A stretch of 64,000 bases of DNA from Eretmocerus hayati. Lineage: Eukaryota > Arthropoda > Insecta > Hymenoptera > Aphelinidae. Where the stretch lies: NCBI GenBank assembly GCA_029851415.1, contig CM056743.1:11958727-12022726 (forward strand), read 5' to 3'. Below the pieces are notes generated by a model. That model did not search any database. It was given only the letters and a program-made list of their open reading frames with translations, and was not told the origin of the DNA. Both the position numbers and the translations under genes were made by a program. Positions 45,472-56,438 of this stretch are shown one piece after another (the stretch's first letter is position 1; each line of letters begins with the position of its first letter).

Positions 45472-45733
45472 ATGGAGGCTTCTTCGGGGTTTACTCCAGC
45501 AGATGAGAGAGACGACGGAGCACCAGTTACTGCTCCAGTTGGAGCAGCTAACGGCGGAGCACCTGTCGAAGCTCTGATTAGAGAGGAGGGTGTGGTTTCG
45601 GCACAGACTATAAGATATTTTCAGTGTAAATATCTCCATTGCCGTAACTCAAGTTTGACAGCCGGAGTCCAGTTGTACAGCTTTCTTACAGCGAAGGATC
45701 CAAATCGGCAACGGGAGTGGATCACGCGCTCAG
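45472..45733 (+). CDS. Exon 1: start and first half of the THAP zinc finger
   Basis: The ATG at 45472 opens 87 codons plus one base. An acidic, Gly/Ala-rich leader of about 50 residues precedes the THAP finger, which in most THAP proteins sits at the very N-terminus. The first two zinc ligands are C52 and C57. The exon ends in a consensus donor CAG|GTAAAG at 45733/45734; reading through would stop a few codons later. No TATA box is visible upstream; TTTCAGC near 45345 may be an initiator. Confidence 0.75.
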
Positions 45734-46197
45734 GTAAAGTACCTTATCGCCAGGGTTTATTCTGAGGAAAATTTACAACTACCCGTCGCGCGATCCTACA
45801 TTGGATGCTAAAAAAAAAAGAAAAAAAGGCATTTGCTTTTCTGAGCTTAATTTTTAGTCATTAATTCATCAATAATGATTGGATCGTAAGCCCTTGGTTG
45901 ATGTTTGATGAATTCCATTCAAAAACAACACATGAGAAATAGTGGTATTTCAGATCGGTTTTTCATGGTTTTGATTCGATTCTGTGGTCTGAAATATAAA
46001 TTTGCCACCCAGTATGGGGTCCCAAAAAGATTTCGGAGTCGCCTGCGGAGCTATTTTTGTTTCGCTTCTTGATTCCACCAGAGCATCAAAATCATGATCT
46101 TTCTCTACTAAATTAGATATATCTCGAGTTTGGCGCAAGATAATGCAACGTTGTCTGCACTTTTCAAAAGATCTTGAAAAAACCTTTCGGAAATACC

Positions 46198-48300
46198 CTC
46201 TTTGATATTGTGTGCGTAAAGTTGTGCCGTAAAAGTACTTTGCAGGTGGGTGTGCGGTGCGCAAAGTTAAGCGAATTTTTGCTATGGCGCGCGATTTTCA
46301 GTGCGCTAAGTTCCAAATCGTGCTGAAAGTTGTCTCGATCGTGCGCGAAGTTGTCTCAAACGTGCGCAAAGTTCCCCGATTCGTGCGCAAAGTTGAGAAA
46401 TTTATCCCAATTTCCATGTTTACGTGATCCGAATAATTTATGGATAGTCACAGGAGACGATTTGAATCCTGAATTCTCACGGATTTTTCAGTTTGGTTGG
46501 TTTGATGCAATGTACTCAACGATGTAGGTGATGATAACCATCCCTATGAAGATAGTATATGTTTTCGATTTGCAAATTGTTAGATACTAAAATATCAGTG
46601 TCACACCATTTGTATGATCATAAACTGATGGAAATTACTTCTGCACTTTACATTCCAATTTTCCAATCTGATCTAAATCACAACGTGGACATATGATGAT
46701 TTGAATTCCATTTTTGATAGCTAGATGATGATTTTGGATTCTTCTTCACTCATATGCCTGGAAGTGGTCCATGTTTACAAAATTTAACATAATTTTACAC
46801 GCATTTATCTTATTCTACCCTGGTGGAAATGTGACCAATTTTTTGGGCCACCCATGCGATATATGGATATAGTGACAATGTAATTAGGTTAGACTTGGCC
46901 AGTTTTTGGTCAAAAAATGCTCACAATTTCGACCAGGTTAGTTTTGAACTCTGAGTTTCTGCAGCACGAGTATTTGAATATCTTGAACGTCGTCAATCTA
47001 TTGTCATGGAATTCGACGATAGATTTTTCCATGGGGTCAATTTCTTCATGATCGGGATTCTTCATTTGATACTTATGAGAACTTTTCTTGAGTCAAGGAG
47101 CTTGCACATAACGGCTTATATTAGTAAATTCGAGAATGGAGAATTATATTCCAAATAAAACGGTAACATATAGTATATCAATTGAAAAATTTTTTTATGA
47201 TACATCTTCAGAACTTTTTTTCGGTCGGGGGGCTCCGATTCTCGTGCCCAATTCTCGTGCGCAAAGCGAATCTTGTGCAAAGGGCCCGTTCTACATAGGA
47301 TGCGCTCACCGCGTGAACGTACGTGCATACGCTTGTGCTCTCAGCATTCAATGCAAAGAATTTCATGGAGCAGTTTCCGCAGTCGTTTTTTACTCAGAAT
47401 TTTCCTAAGAGAAAAGTTGGTTGATGATTGGCGGGCACCGAGTGACATTATCGAGCCATGAACAAATAAAAAAAACCAGCAGTGGTGGCTCCGCGAGCCG
47501 TTACGGCAGAAAATTCAGATCGAACAACGATTTTGCGATTTAGTATCCGAATTATTGATCACCATCTTGACTTGCGAGGACTGTATCCCTATTTGGCATC
47601 AGAAACTTGGCAAGAGTAAGATGAGCAGTCACCAATCCGGATACCAAATCGCAAAAACGTTGCTCAACCCGGATTTTCTCCCGAAAAGGCTCGCGCGGCC
47701 ACCGCTGATGTTTTTCTCTGATCAATTGTCGAAAAACACGTGGACAATTGATTTTTTGGCTCGATAATGTCACCCGGGGCTCACCGATCATTGAACAACT
47801 TTTCACTTGTGAAAATTTTAAGTAATAAACGACTGCTAAAGCTGCTCTATGAAATTCCTTGCATTGAATGCTTTGAGCGCGCGCGTATGTGAGCACGCTA
47901 GGGCGCTAAGCGCATCCTATGTGAAACGGGCCAAGGTACTTTTGCGCACGTCGCAGAAGTTACAACTGTGCACAAAGTTCACTTTTGTGCACTCATTTCG
48001 GGAACTCGTGCGTGAAGTACTTTGCGCCCTTGTTACTTAATGTACTATTAAGATCTTCGAATACCTGTTTCAGGCTCTGATCAGGCAAAATCTGGATAAA
48101 TGAGGCTAGACTGATGATGTCAGGGAGCAGTTTTTTTAACTATTCAAAAATATGCAGGCAAGGGTCGGAATCATCACGAGGATGCGAGTAATAGATTTCA
48201 CTCCCGTCTATCAAACTATACTTTTTGATAAACTGTGAGTAAACATCGGCAAACTGTGCGCAAAGTACTTTTCACGCACAGTGTATCGAAAAATTCCAAT
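46198..48300. mobile_element. Foldback element in the intron with GTGCGCAAAGTT iterons
   Basis: Iterons GTGCGCAAAGTT or a variant occur at least five times in 46215-46400, again near 47260, inverted or direct at 47935-48030, and at 48250-48290 (GTGCGCAAAGTACTTTTCAC). The middle (47262-47960) is an inverted repeat: CACATAGGATGCGCT-type, AGCATTCAATGCAA and GTGACATTATCGAGCCA segments pair across 47500-47700, where CGATTTTGCGATTTAGTATC faces its inverse. No transposase. Outer limits are approximate. Confidence 0.65.
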
Positions 48301-48499
48301 TCCAGTCATTTCCACATTGTTATCCCGTTTTGTTTGAGAGAGCGTGCAATTTCAGATAATAACGAAAATTGTATTTTTGCCTGTTTTGATCGGAAACCAA
48401 TGATTTCAGCTATTTGAAAATCTCATCGGTACGACGTCAAGAGTATGAAAAGAATAACAGCGAATAGCGTTTTTCCGTTCTTTAACGTACTTTATTCAA

Positions 48500-48870
48500 A
48501 ATTTTCCCATCTTTGTCCATTTCATGGAAATTGAACGTAATTTTTCAGACGCTGCCGCGCATTTTTTTCACGTTTGTTACGTTAAAATATGAGGAAATAA
48601 ACGTTCTGGGACTGTTCTCTATGACTCGCGCATTTCTTACAACAAAAAAGTGGTATTCGGTACTTTCGACTTCTTTTTTGTTACCCACTAAAAGCTATGC
48701 CAAACAAAATTGGTGCAATCAATTCCAAAGTACTTAAAATCATTTTGTTCATCTCTATCCCAACTTTAGAATGCTTTTTGCAGAATTGCAAAACTCGATT
48801 TTTAGCCAATTCTACGCCCATATTACGAGAAAAAGTGCAGTATTCCTAATTTGCCCCCATAGTCTTTTTC
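48500..48870. mobile_element. Diverged fragment related to the 2477-3314 element
   Basis: CACGTTTGTTACGTTAAAAT and ATGAGGAAATA match the TACGTTTGTTATGTTAAAAT and ATGAGAAAATA at 2570-2605. A TTTGCCCCCATAG end lies near 48860. The rest is too diverged to align by eye. Confidence 0.4.
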
Positions 48871-49107
48871 CAAATTCATTCCTCACTCCATTCAAATACA
48901 TCAATCAATAGACTTGGCGATTCTTCACAACATAGTAGTTCTCAACATTTTCGTCTTTATAACATGAAAATGCAAATTTTTGGTTTCATTCGAGACCCCC
49001 GATGAAAAGAAATCTGCTGGAATTTCTTAACCATACCCGAGTTATTTTTCCGTAAAAAATATTTGTCTGCTTCGCATTCTCGAGAAGTCCTGTTCTAATA
49101 TTCACAG

Positions 49108-49940
49108 GGAATGAAATGCTACACAGTTATACGGCTAGTTCCTTGGCGTCTCAGAAAATCTGTGGGGACCACTTCGAACCTGGTGATATCAAAGTCAAGC
49201 CAGTCACCCAGAAAAGCTGTTTACTTCCCAATAAAAGACCCATACATTGGAGAGATGCACAGATGCGTGCGCGAGAGAATGAAGCGGCGAGGCGGCAAGA
49301 GTGCCACGATCAAGAGGCTGCATCTCATGAGAACGATTTGCACGTAGTGACGCCATCCCCGGTGAGTGACGATGATAGTATTTCCCAATGTGAATCAATA
49401 CTTCCAGATGCAACTGTCCATTGCACTCCACCGTCCTCTAATTCCCCCCTGCGCCCATCACGTGATCAATCTCCCGAACAACCCCTTGATGACCAACAAC
49501 TTGTCATCGAGTCAAGCCAAGGCGCAATACCGGATCCTTTGTCTGCCCTCGTTCAATTTATACTCCGTGAGAGAGTCCCCGATGACAATGATATCCCACT
49601 CGAAGTGAATAGATCAAGCTGCCCCATTACTTATCGATCTGGTCGAGAATTAATGGTCATTTCAAGCGAGTCTCAGAACGATGAGGCGTGTTTTCTCCAC
49701 GACCCTGACACCAACATTGATAAAGAGGATGTCACTACTCCCACTCAGCCCCAACCTGGCAGACAATGCGTGTACAGACACGAAACATACATGACACTCA
49801 TTTACCACTTACGCGACAGAATTGTTAGAGTCAGTGCAGAACTCGAAGACGCGCATCATTTGTTGAAAGAAAAAGAACTCAGAGATCAATTCGCTCAAAA
49901 AAACTATAAAGAATGCAGAAGCTCGGGAACAATGCGCTAA
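49108..49940 (+). pseudogene. Exon 2, part a: second half of THAP finger, linker and coiled coil
   Basis: Enters in frame from exon 1. ICGDHFEPGDIKVKP carries the C-x2-H pair, followed by the conserved LLPNKRP. A long acidic, Ser/Pro-rich linker follows (about 49350-49780), then a heptad-like helix LIYHLRDRIVRVSAELEDA-type to LRDQF, as in the leucine-zipper region of P transposase. The frame is lost at the A7 run (49897-49903) and stops at 49938-49940. Confidence 0.8.
49897..49903 (+). other. A7 homopolymer at the frame break
   Basis: Upstream the coding frame is that of exon 2a; downstream the frame one base over continues the helix (REQCAKVWRDKYKSS) directly into the catalytic region. A single-base length change in this run accounts for the break. 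It may be a real mutation, a slippery site or an assembly error. Confidence 0.75.
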
Positions 49941-51294
49941 AGTATGGAGAGATAAGTACAAGTCGAGTAGAGTGACTGGGAAAGTTAATGAAATAATAGA
50001 GGCCGGAGTTAAAAGTCCCACTGCGAAAACTCTTATTCTTTTACAATTCAAGAACAACGTCAAAGAATACACACGAGATGAACAGAATTTGGCAAAACAA
50101 ATATACTTTCAATCTGTTTCGTGTTACGACGTACTCAGACGCATGGATATCAAACTACCATGCCCATCGTCTGTCCGGAAATGGGTATCTGAGTGGGATT
50201 TAGTTCCTGGTCATAATCAAATAATTTTCGATGCTTTAGAACGTCAGTTTAAAAATCTCCCCGCGCCCTTAACGAAATGCATGATCAAATTTGACGAGTG
50301 TTCGATGCATGAGTTTGAAGAACTTTCTGAGAAGTACAATTTAATCGAAGGCCTCGAAGATCTAGGCGGCGACATGAGGAGTTGGAAACGAGCCAATCAA
50401 ATCTTGATTGTTAATCTCGACGGTATCAACGCCCTAAACAAGTTCACTCAGATCCTGTTTTTCGGATTCACTAGAAACGGCGTGACTGCAGCCCGGCTGA
50501 TGATGATTGTAGTCCGAATATTGAGAGAGTTGTTTAGAATTAGGGCTAGATGTAGAGGTATCTGTGGTGACAGGGCAAATAAGAATCGAGAGCTCTTCGG
50601 TAACTTAGGAGTAACACCAGCTAAGCCATACTTCTATGTCGATGGTAGGAAGTATTCTGCGATCTGTGATTGGCCTCATTGCATCAAAAGGCTCGTGTAT
50701 CACTTGAGAAAGTATGGATTCATCTCTAGTGTGGACAAGATCATTGCATGTTTTAAAGACATGCTTGTTACTTGGCAATTAGATTCTGCTCTTTTTTCGT
50801 CCAATGTACTTTCTCATTCGACCGACAAGAGTTTTCATCCGGATAACTTGGATGCCATGAAAGTCAGTCTGTTCTTCAAGCTCATTAGTAGAAAGATGAT
50901 GTGTGCTATGCAAGCAGCAGGCACTGACCCTAAGAGTAATTTAGCGAAGAACCGCAGACATTGGGAAGACACTGCTGATTTTCTCGGAATGATGAACGCT
51001 GTGATAGATGCCTGTAACTCGTGCGATTTGCAAACCCGGCATCGGCTAAGACGACCATTGTCAATCAATAATCCCGAAATCGAGCAGAGGTTACTAGATT
51101 TTCTTGTTGAGCTACCAAAATGGAAAATTGGTGTGGATGGGAAGAGGCCTCCTTGCTTCGCAGGAATGGAAATCACCGTTAGAGCTTTGCTAGGACTCTA
51201 CTGGGACGTGAGTTCTGAGTATTCTCAAGAAGAGTTTCCAGGATTATGTACTGGCTTGACTAACCAGGATTCTACAGAGCATATCAACGCTTAA
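49904..51294 (+). pseudogene. Exon 2, part b: P-type catalytic core
   Basis: The open frame ends at TAA 51292-51294. Conserved P/THAP9 features in order: the LPCPSSVRKWVSEWD segment, KFDECSMHEFEEL (first acidic residue), the GFTRNGVTAARLM helix, ICGDRANKNRELFGNLGV (second Asp region), CDWPHCIKRLVYHL (equivalent of the DxPHLLK motif), and CTGLTNQDSTEHINA, where the NQD..E motif supplies the last acidic residue. The stop falls three codons after that Glu, so the acidic residues survive but the C-terminal tail is lost. A large insertion domain typical of P transposase (GTP binding) lies between the second and last motif. Confidence 0.85.
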
Positions 51295-52188
51295 TTGAGA
51301 CGAAGAGGAGGAGAGAATCACGATCCCAAAGCAAGGACTGCTCGTCTGACAATCAGGCACATAGTGTCGACTGATTTTCTTGAAGGCAGTAAGAACGCGA
51401 ACGTGGCTTTTGCACCTACTCCGTCTTTGCTCAACCGGCAGATAGCAGCTGTTGAACCTGCAATGCACCCAGCAGATGAGATTTCTCTTCCTCCCAATGA
51501 TCCCCATGTGCAGTACATGTCTGCAGCTGAACAAGGAGGTGATGACTTGTCAGAGCTCCGTAAATTGCTGAACATCGCAGAATTGATGCAACCTTAGGAC
51601 CATGACGCGCCTCTTGAAATCGTAGAGTATGATACCATATCATCATATGAGAAGAACACGATCACCAACCTTGCTGGTTGGATTGTATTTGGATTTCTAA
51701 AACACCAATCGAAGAAATACAAATCCAAATGCCAAGGTTGCATCGATTCTATGATGAAACCACCATCAGCACAGGATGAACCAGATGACTACTACATACG
51801 ACTGAGGAATTATGGTCGAGAAAAAGCCCCTGAAGGAATGTGCTTGACACGGCCCACCAAGGAGTTCACAAAAATTATCTTTTGCCAGCTGCAGAGGTTC
51901 AAACAAGTTGCAACAGAATTTTGGGCGGCACGGGATTTGCTGGATCTCATTAAGGAGGCTCTGGTGAAGGTAACAAACGATCACTTCCCGCGATGGTTTG
52001 ATGAATCTCACCCTTGTTATCAACATCGCTTGGATGCGATAACGATATTCAATCGTGTGAAAGGCCACGCCAAGTGTAGAGAGAACAACAAGGAATCTTT
52101 CCATCTTAAGAAGCTCAAGAGGAAATCTTATAACCGAAGCTCTAACAAGAGTACACCGGCAGCTCGGAAAAGGAGCAAATTTGTATAA
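51295..52188 (+). pseudogene. Exon 2, part c: C-terminal tail beyond two stops
   Basis: In the same frame as part b, directly after TAA. It starts LRRRGGENHDP, the usual continuation of the NQD..E motif in THAP9-like proteins, and runs to TAG at 51595-51597. The same frame then reopens (DHDAPLEIVEYD) to a natural end at 52188 with a basic Lys/Arg/Ser-rich tail that may be a nuclear localisation signal. No frameshift occurs here; both breaks are single stop codons. Confidence 0.8.
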
Positions 52189-53669
52189 TAGGTATCACTA
52201 TTCGACGAATTTTGACCTACTTCGGGTGACATAATTTCTGGCAATCATTTCTCATAGTTTTTGATCCGCTGAGTCCAAATCTGTTCCCAGCATTGCGCTA
52301 TTGCGTCACGTGATCGAGAAATGCGATTTCAAAAATGTAAAAGACGCCCATTTTGCTGCTTGCGAGGTCTGGGATCTCTCTCATCATAGTGTTCATTAAA
52401 GTTTCCCGAAATATCTACTCGATGATCAAGGGGAAGATCAGCAAAGATCAAGGAAAATCACTTAAGGCTCCGAGACTGACCTCGCTACCCTATGCCTTAG
52501 CAAAGTGCATCCCTCTACCTCGCCCTCCATCGTCTCATGCTTGAGCATTGTGTTGCAGCAGAGTCCAGTCTCGAGGACCTTGTTGATTGTCCTTCTATTT
52601 TGACGATCTTTCCTTTGATAATCGAAAATACCTGAGAGATTCGATAACTATTATGATAACAGCGATAGCAGCTCTTGCATACAGCCTAATCGACGTACAC
52701 TACAATTTTGACTCCGAAATTCTCCAAAGCGCGGTGTGATGGAGTAACTCTGGGAACGGACTTCGCTTCAGCGGCTCTAAAACTACTAGGATTGGTTTTC
52801 AGAATTATTGCCTTATCACGCGATTTTTTCGAGAAATTCGGCAGAACCTTTCCATTAGTATCGTTTTTCTTCGCCTCGGTTAACTGTTTTCAAGTTATAG
52901 TAGGTTGAAATCGGAAGAATAACACTTGCCGCAGTTCCAATTAGTTATAACTTGTAAACATTGAAGTATAGTGGGAATATACCGGTAGTACTTATGATGA
53001 TAAAGTAACGTATTCTTCTGTCATTTTCGAATCACACATAAGTTTCGTCTTGAATTTCTGAGGAAATTTTCGCCACCGCTGGCTCGTATATGAAGTATCT
53101 TATATAGGTGCATAGACTTGCATGTGGTAGTGTACATACATATTGTGTATATATTTGCGCGCTACAGTCGCGTGCATGCATGCATGCGTAGGCTTACGTG
53201 TTCGAGTGTAGATATTCTGTATATGCGCGTGTTGGTGTATATAATTCATTAGCGTGCAGGGTGCGTGTGTGGTGTGTTTGTCCGCATTGTATCATATTGA
53301 ATGTCCTGATTTTGCCTTTTGTGTAGATAATTCATTGATGAGATTACCTCAAGAATTGAAGTCATTGGTAGAATAGAGGGTATAAGTAGCAACAGCTGGT
53401 TTCCATGAATCCTCAAACTGCGAGGATGCAACAAGCTGTTTTTGCTCACCAATCTATAACACACTTCGAGTCAAGGTGTGATAGATGTCATAATACACTT
53501 GGCGAAATTAAGGCTACCGCTTGCAGAATATAGAAAAGAAGGAAATTCTTCTTGTGATCCTTTTCGTGACCCCTCTGATCCCAGGATTGCATGTTTCCAG
53601 GCCAAACTCTAATTGGATGAGCCACTTTTCTCGATCCAAACCAATTGTGTTGAGGTAATTTGGGACATT
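52189..53669. other. 3' part of the P-type element, no gene
   Basis: Non-coding. Contains an alternating purine-pyrimidine run (GCGTGCATGCATGCATGCGT, about 53170-53189) that could adopt Z-DNA, within a TG/TA-rich patch at 53100-53260. No poly(A) signal stood out close to the stop codon. Confidence 0.5.
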
Positions 53670-54293
53670 TCAAGCAGAAAGCTACTTTTGTAATTTTTCT
53701 CTAGGAGCCATCATTTTTTTCAACGAGCATGTCAATTTTGGATGAATGTGAATTTCGCGATTTTGAATATTAAAAAAAAGCAACAACCTAGCAAAAAGTG
53801 AATGTTTCCAGTGGGCAAATCTGTTCACTGGAATGTCTTCTACAAAATCCAATAGCAATAACTGATGTGTCCGCCCGGGAACCACTCCTTTTTCGGAAAC
53901 TTTCGTTGCATGGTGTTGCTAATCGAGTCCGCATTCGCTGTGTATATAGATCGGCGGTATATATAGCTATGCTGTCACGACTGAAAACATTGCATTTAAC
54001 ATTTTTGAAAAGATAGTGGTTCCCGGACGGAAAAATCAGTTATTGCTATTGGATCTTGTAGAGGTCATTCGGGTGAACAGATTTGCCCACTGGAAAAATT
54101 GCTTTCTTGCTTTGTTGTTGTTTTTTTTCAATATTCAAAATTGCAACATTCGCGTCCTTCCAACTTAAGAATGCTCGTAGCTCAGAGATAATAATTCCTA
54201 AAGAAATATGACAAGAGTAACTCTCTGCTTCAAATGTCTCAAATTTTCGCAACGCGGATGTTTTGGATTCAAAAAGTGATTTTTAGGATTTGT

Positions 54294-55240
54294 TTAAACT
54301 ATTTGGCACCAGAGTTCGGTTTGGAAACATGGATTCCTAGGATTAGAAGGGTCTTCTCAACGGGATCCCGAGAAGAATTTTCTTTTCTCCACTTTTGCAA
54401 GCGATAACGGTAATTTTGCCTGGTCTATAAAAATGTTCGGGAACCCGACCATGGAGTATTTTTCGGGAGCTCTCACGCAGTAAGAAGCCGTTTCAACCTG
54501 AAACGTATTAGCTCAATATTCAACATGGCTAGCAGAATGATTTTTCCCCATACATAAACACGGGATAAAAAGTATCAGTTTGTCCATAAAACATTTTGCT
54601 CCTAAAACTCGGAAGTATCCATTTACAGGGAAAATTCATTCTACTCACCACTTTGATAAATAATCAATAAAATTTCTCTTGAACCGGATCCTTTCTGGGT
54701 GGAAATTCGCGAAAAACACACCGTAGTCGGATTTTGAAAACATTTTTAGGACACCTGTCGGACCCTGAGTCGAGGTGTGATGAAAAGAGTGGAGTAGGCC
54801 TACAGGGGATACCATTCTTCCAAAAAAGAAAAAAACGCACCAACTACGCTCTACCTCTTGGGTGGTGGGGAAATGAGCGTATACGAATCAATCGTGTCAC
54901 TCTTTTGCAGAGAAATTTGACATCCCTTGAAGCTCGTCTAAAAAACGAGGAATATAGTTTTGCAGAACCAGAGAATTTACTTCTTCTTCATCACGAACCG
55001 AGAAAATGAGATTGACTCATTATATTTGTTTTTATCCCAACTCAACACTGCTTTTTGCATGTGCCACCGATGGGTTGAATGGGCGAATCATCACAAGGAT
55101 GCGAAAAATAGGTTTCACTGCCGTGTATCGAGCTATATTGTTTGATAAAGTGTGAGTAAAAGTCATCAAACTGTGCGGAAGGAAACTTTGGGTCTGAGCG
55201 AGAAAGCACGAAGAAGCGAGATGGTATACCTATATAGTTC
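54294..55240. mobile_element. Insertion in the right arm
   Basis: It interrupts the match to the left arm between GATTTTTAGGATTTGTT and CTGGCAGCCGAGC. It includes GGGCGAATCATCACAAGGAT and TTGATAAAGTGTGAGTAAAA, which also occur near 48160-48245 in the intron. Near 55190-55245, TCGCTTCTTCGTGCTTTCTC resembles 45060-45085 inverted, so part of the piece may be a deletion in the left arm rather than an insertion here. Confidence 0.5.
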
Positions 55241-55429
55241 TCAATGACCTGGCAGCCGAGCAAAATATAGAGTGCCGCAGGATTCACGGTTCTATATGTG
55301 AATATGAAAACGAGCACACTATGGTCCTGGATGATCATAGTATCATAATCCAGAGTGATATTCTATGCATCTATGAATAAACATAGCCCGAATATACAAT
55401 GAATATACATGAATTTCCGACCATGTTCG

Positions 55430-55836
55430 GTTTTTCCATTACAAGTCGAAAAATATAGGTTCTCCGGAAAAACTTGTCAAGAGGTCATCTGTAGATCTTC
55501 AATAGATCTACAAAATTGGTCCTAACATTCTTCCTCGTAAATTGCGACCCTTCGGAGTTATTCCGCATCAAAGTCAGAATCATTCAATTAATGATCATAA
55601 TATATCATAAAATTGATCAATTATCTTCGTAAAATAGTTTGAGCTCATTATCAACAATTTCCGAGAATTTGTTCAAACAAATTCGAATTTGACTTTGATG
55701 CAAAATAACTCCGGAGGGTTGCAATTTACGAGGAAGAATGTTACGACCGATTTTGTAGATCTATTGAAGATCCACAGATGACCTCTTGACAAGTTTTTCC
55801 GGGAAGCGATATTTTTCGACGTATAATGGGAAAACT
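55430..55836. repeat. Foldback within the right arm, CAACCCTTCGGAGTT family
   Basis: Mirror of 43690-44100, with GCGACCCTTCGGAGTTATT and its inverse AACTCCGGAGGGTTGCAAT, and ACAAGTTTTTCCGG at the stem bases. Confidence 0.8.
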
Positions 55837-56392
55837 GAAAAAAGATCGAAAATATGCAATTTTAATGAATTTATTTTAATCCAATTCATAATTATTAACT
55901 TGAAATAGTTATACTTGCAAGGTCAAAAAAATGATGGGGAAATAGAGAAATAGTAGAAAAATGTTTAAAAAATATATATATATATATACCCAGCTCGTTT
56001 TGACAAAGCAAGTTGAAATATAAATACTAAAATTATGGTGTTAATGTGCAGCATCAGACATGAGCCGCATCACAATAGTCCAGTTTGCGGCTCATCATAT
56101 TCCTAAAGGGACTGCCCGTATACCTGCGTTATAACGCCGGCCTGTGGGCTCGATATATAGGTATACGCGTGTACGCATATTATACAGGTGCATTGTCCTA
56201 AGCTCGATGTGCGCGTGTGAGTTTGTGAGCCGATCGCGCCGTCAGTAACTCACAGACATCACACATGCACATCGAGTTTAGGACAAGCTTCGCCCGCCCG
56301 CCGCTACCCGAGCCGCGGCGACACCGTATTTTCATAAACTCGCCCGTCTCGACTCCACAGCATTAGGCTGGAGATTTCTCTACTCATCTCTG

Positions 56393-56399
56393 GCTCGTG
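56393..56399. repeat. Target site duplication GCTCGTG (right)
   Basis: Matches 43121-43127. Confidence 0.8.
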
Positions 56400-56438
56400 A
56401 GTCTTGGAAAAAAAATTGTTGTCAAATCGAGGCCAAGA

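Larger units (their letters stand above)
45734..49107 (+). other. Intron of the transposase gene (3.4 kb)
   Basis: The GTAAAG donor and the TTCTAATATTCACAG acceptor keep the reading frame and reunite the THAP finger. Most of the intron is later insertions: the foldback and iterons at 46198-48300 and a fragment at 48500-48870. In Drosophila P elements, splicing of an intron separates repressor and transposase; whether this intron has such a role cannot be told. Confidence 0.7.
45472..52188 (+). pseudogene. P-type (THAP9-like) transposase gene, spliced, broken
   Basis: Exon 1 (45472-45733), a phase-1 intron of 3374 bp (45734-49107, CAG|GTAAAG ... TTCACAG|GG), and exon 2 (49108-52188). Splicing joins the two halves of a THAP zinc finger in frame: CKYLHC (C52, C57) with the DPNRQREWI segment in exon 1, and ICGDHF (C-x2-H) plus LLPNKRP in exon 2. 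A coiled-coil region follows (about 49800-49960), then the RNase-H-like core with FDE, a CGDRANKN motif, the CDWPHCIKRL motif and NQDSTEH. Defects: a frameshift at the A7 run 49897-49903, TAA at 51292-51294 and TAG at 51595-51597. Total coding length is about 1110 codons, longer than Drosophila P transposase (751) and near THAP9 (903). Role: cut-and-paste transposition. Confidence 0.85.
43128..56392 (+). mobile_element. P-type DNA transposon, 13.3 kb, with very long compound inverted termini
   Basis: The termini begin CAGAGATGAGTAGAGA and end in its inverse TCTCTACTCATCTCTG, with CA...TG ends as in P elements. They are flanked by the 7-bp duplication GCTCGTG. The inverted arms run 43128-44871 and 53678-56392; the right arm has an extra piece (54294-55240). 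Inside is a THAP/P-type transposase gene on the plus strand with a long intron. Drosophila P elements have 31-bp termini and a length of 2.9 kb, so this unit is exceptionally large. The gene is broken, so the copy should not be autonomous. Confidence 0.85.
53678..56392. repeat. Right terminal inverted arm of the P-type element
   Basis: Mirror of 43128-44871, consisting of foldback 53670-54255, an extra piece of about 950 bp (54294-55240), foldback 55430-55836 and the terminal hairpin part 56030-56392. Sequence identity to the left arm is high around the tips and foldbacks. Confidence 0.83.

Noticed and set aside
47116..48040. Frames of 60-114 codons in the intron
   Set aside because: They lie within the inverted repeat of a foldback and mirror each other across it.
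43128..56392. piggyBac or hAT assignment
   Set aside because: The transposase motifs (THAP finger, DWPHCIKR, NQD..E) and CA...TG ends fit P-type; duplications are not TTAA.
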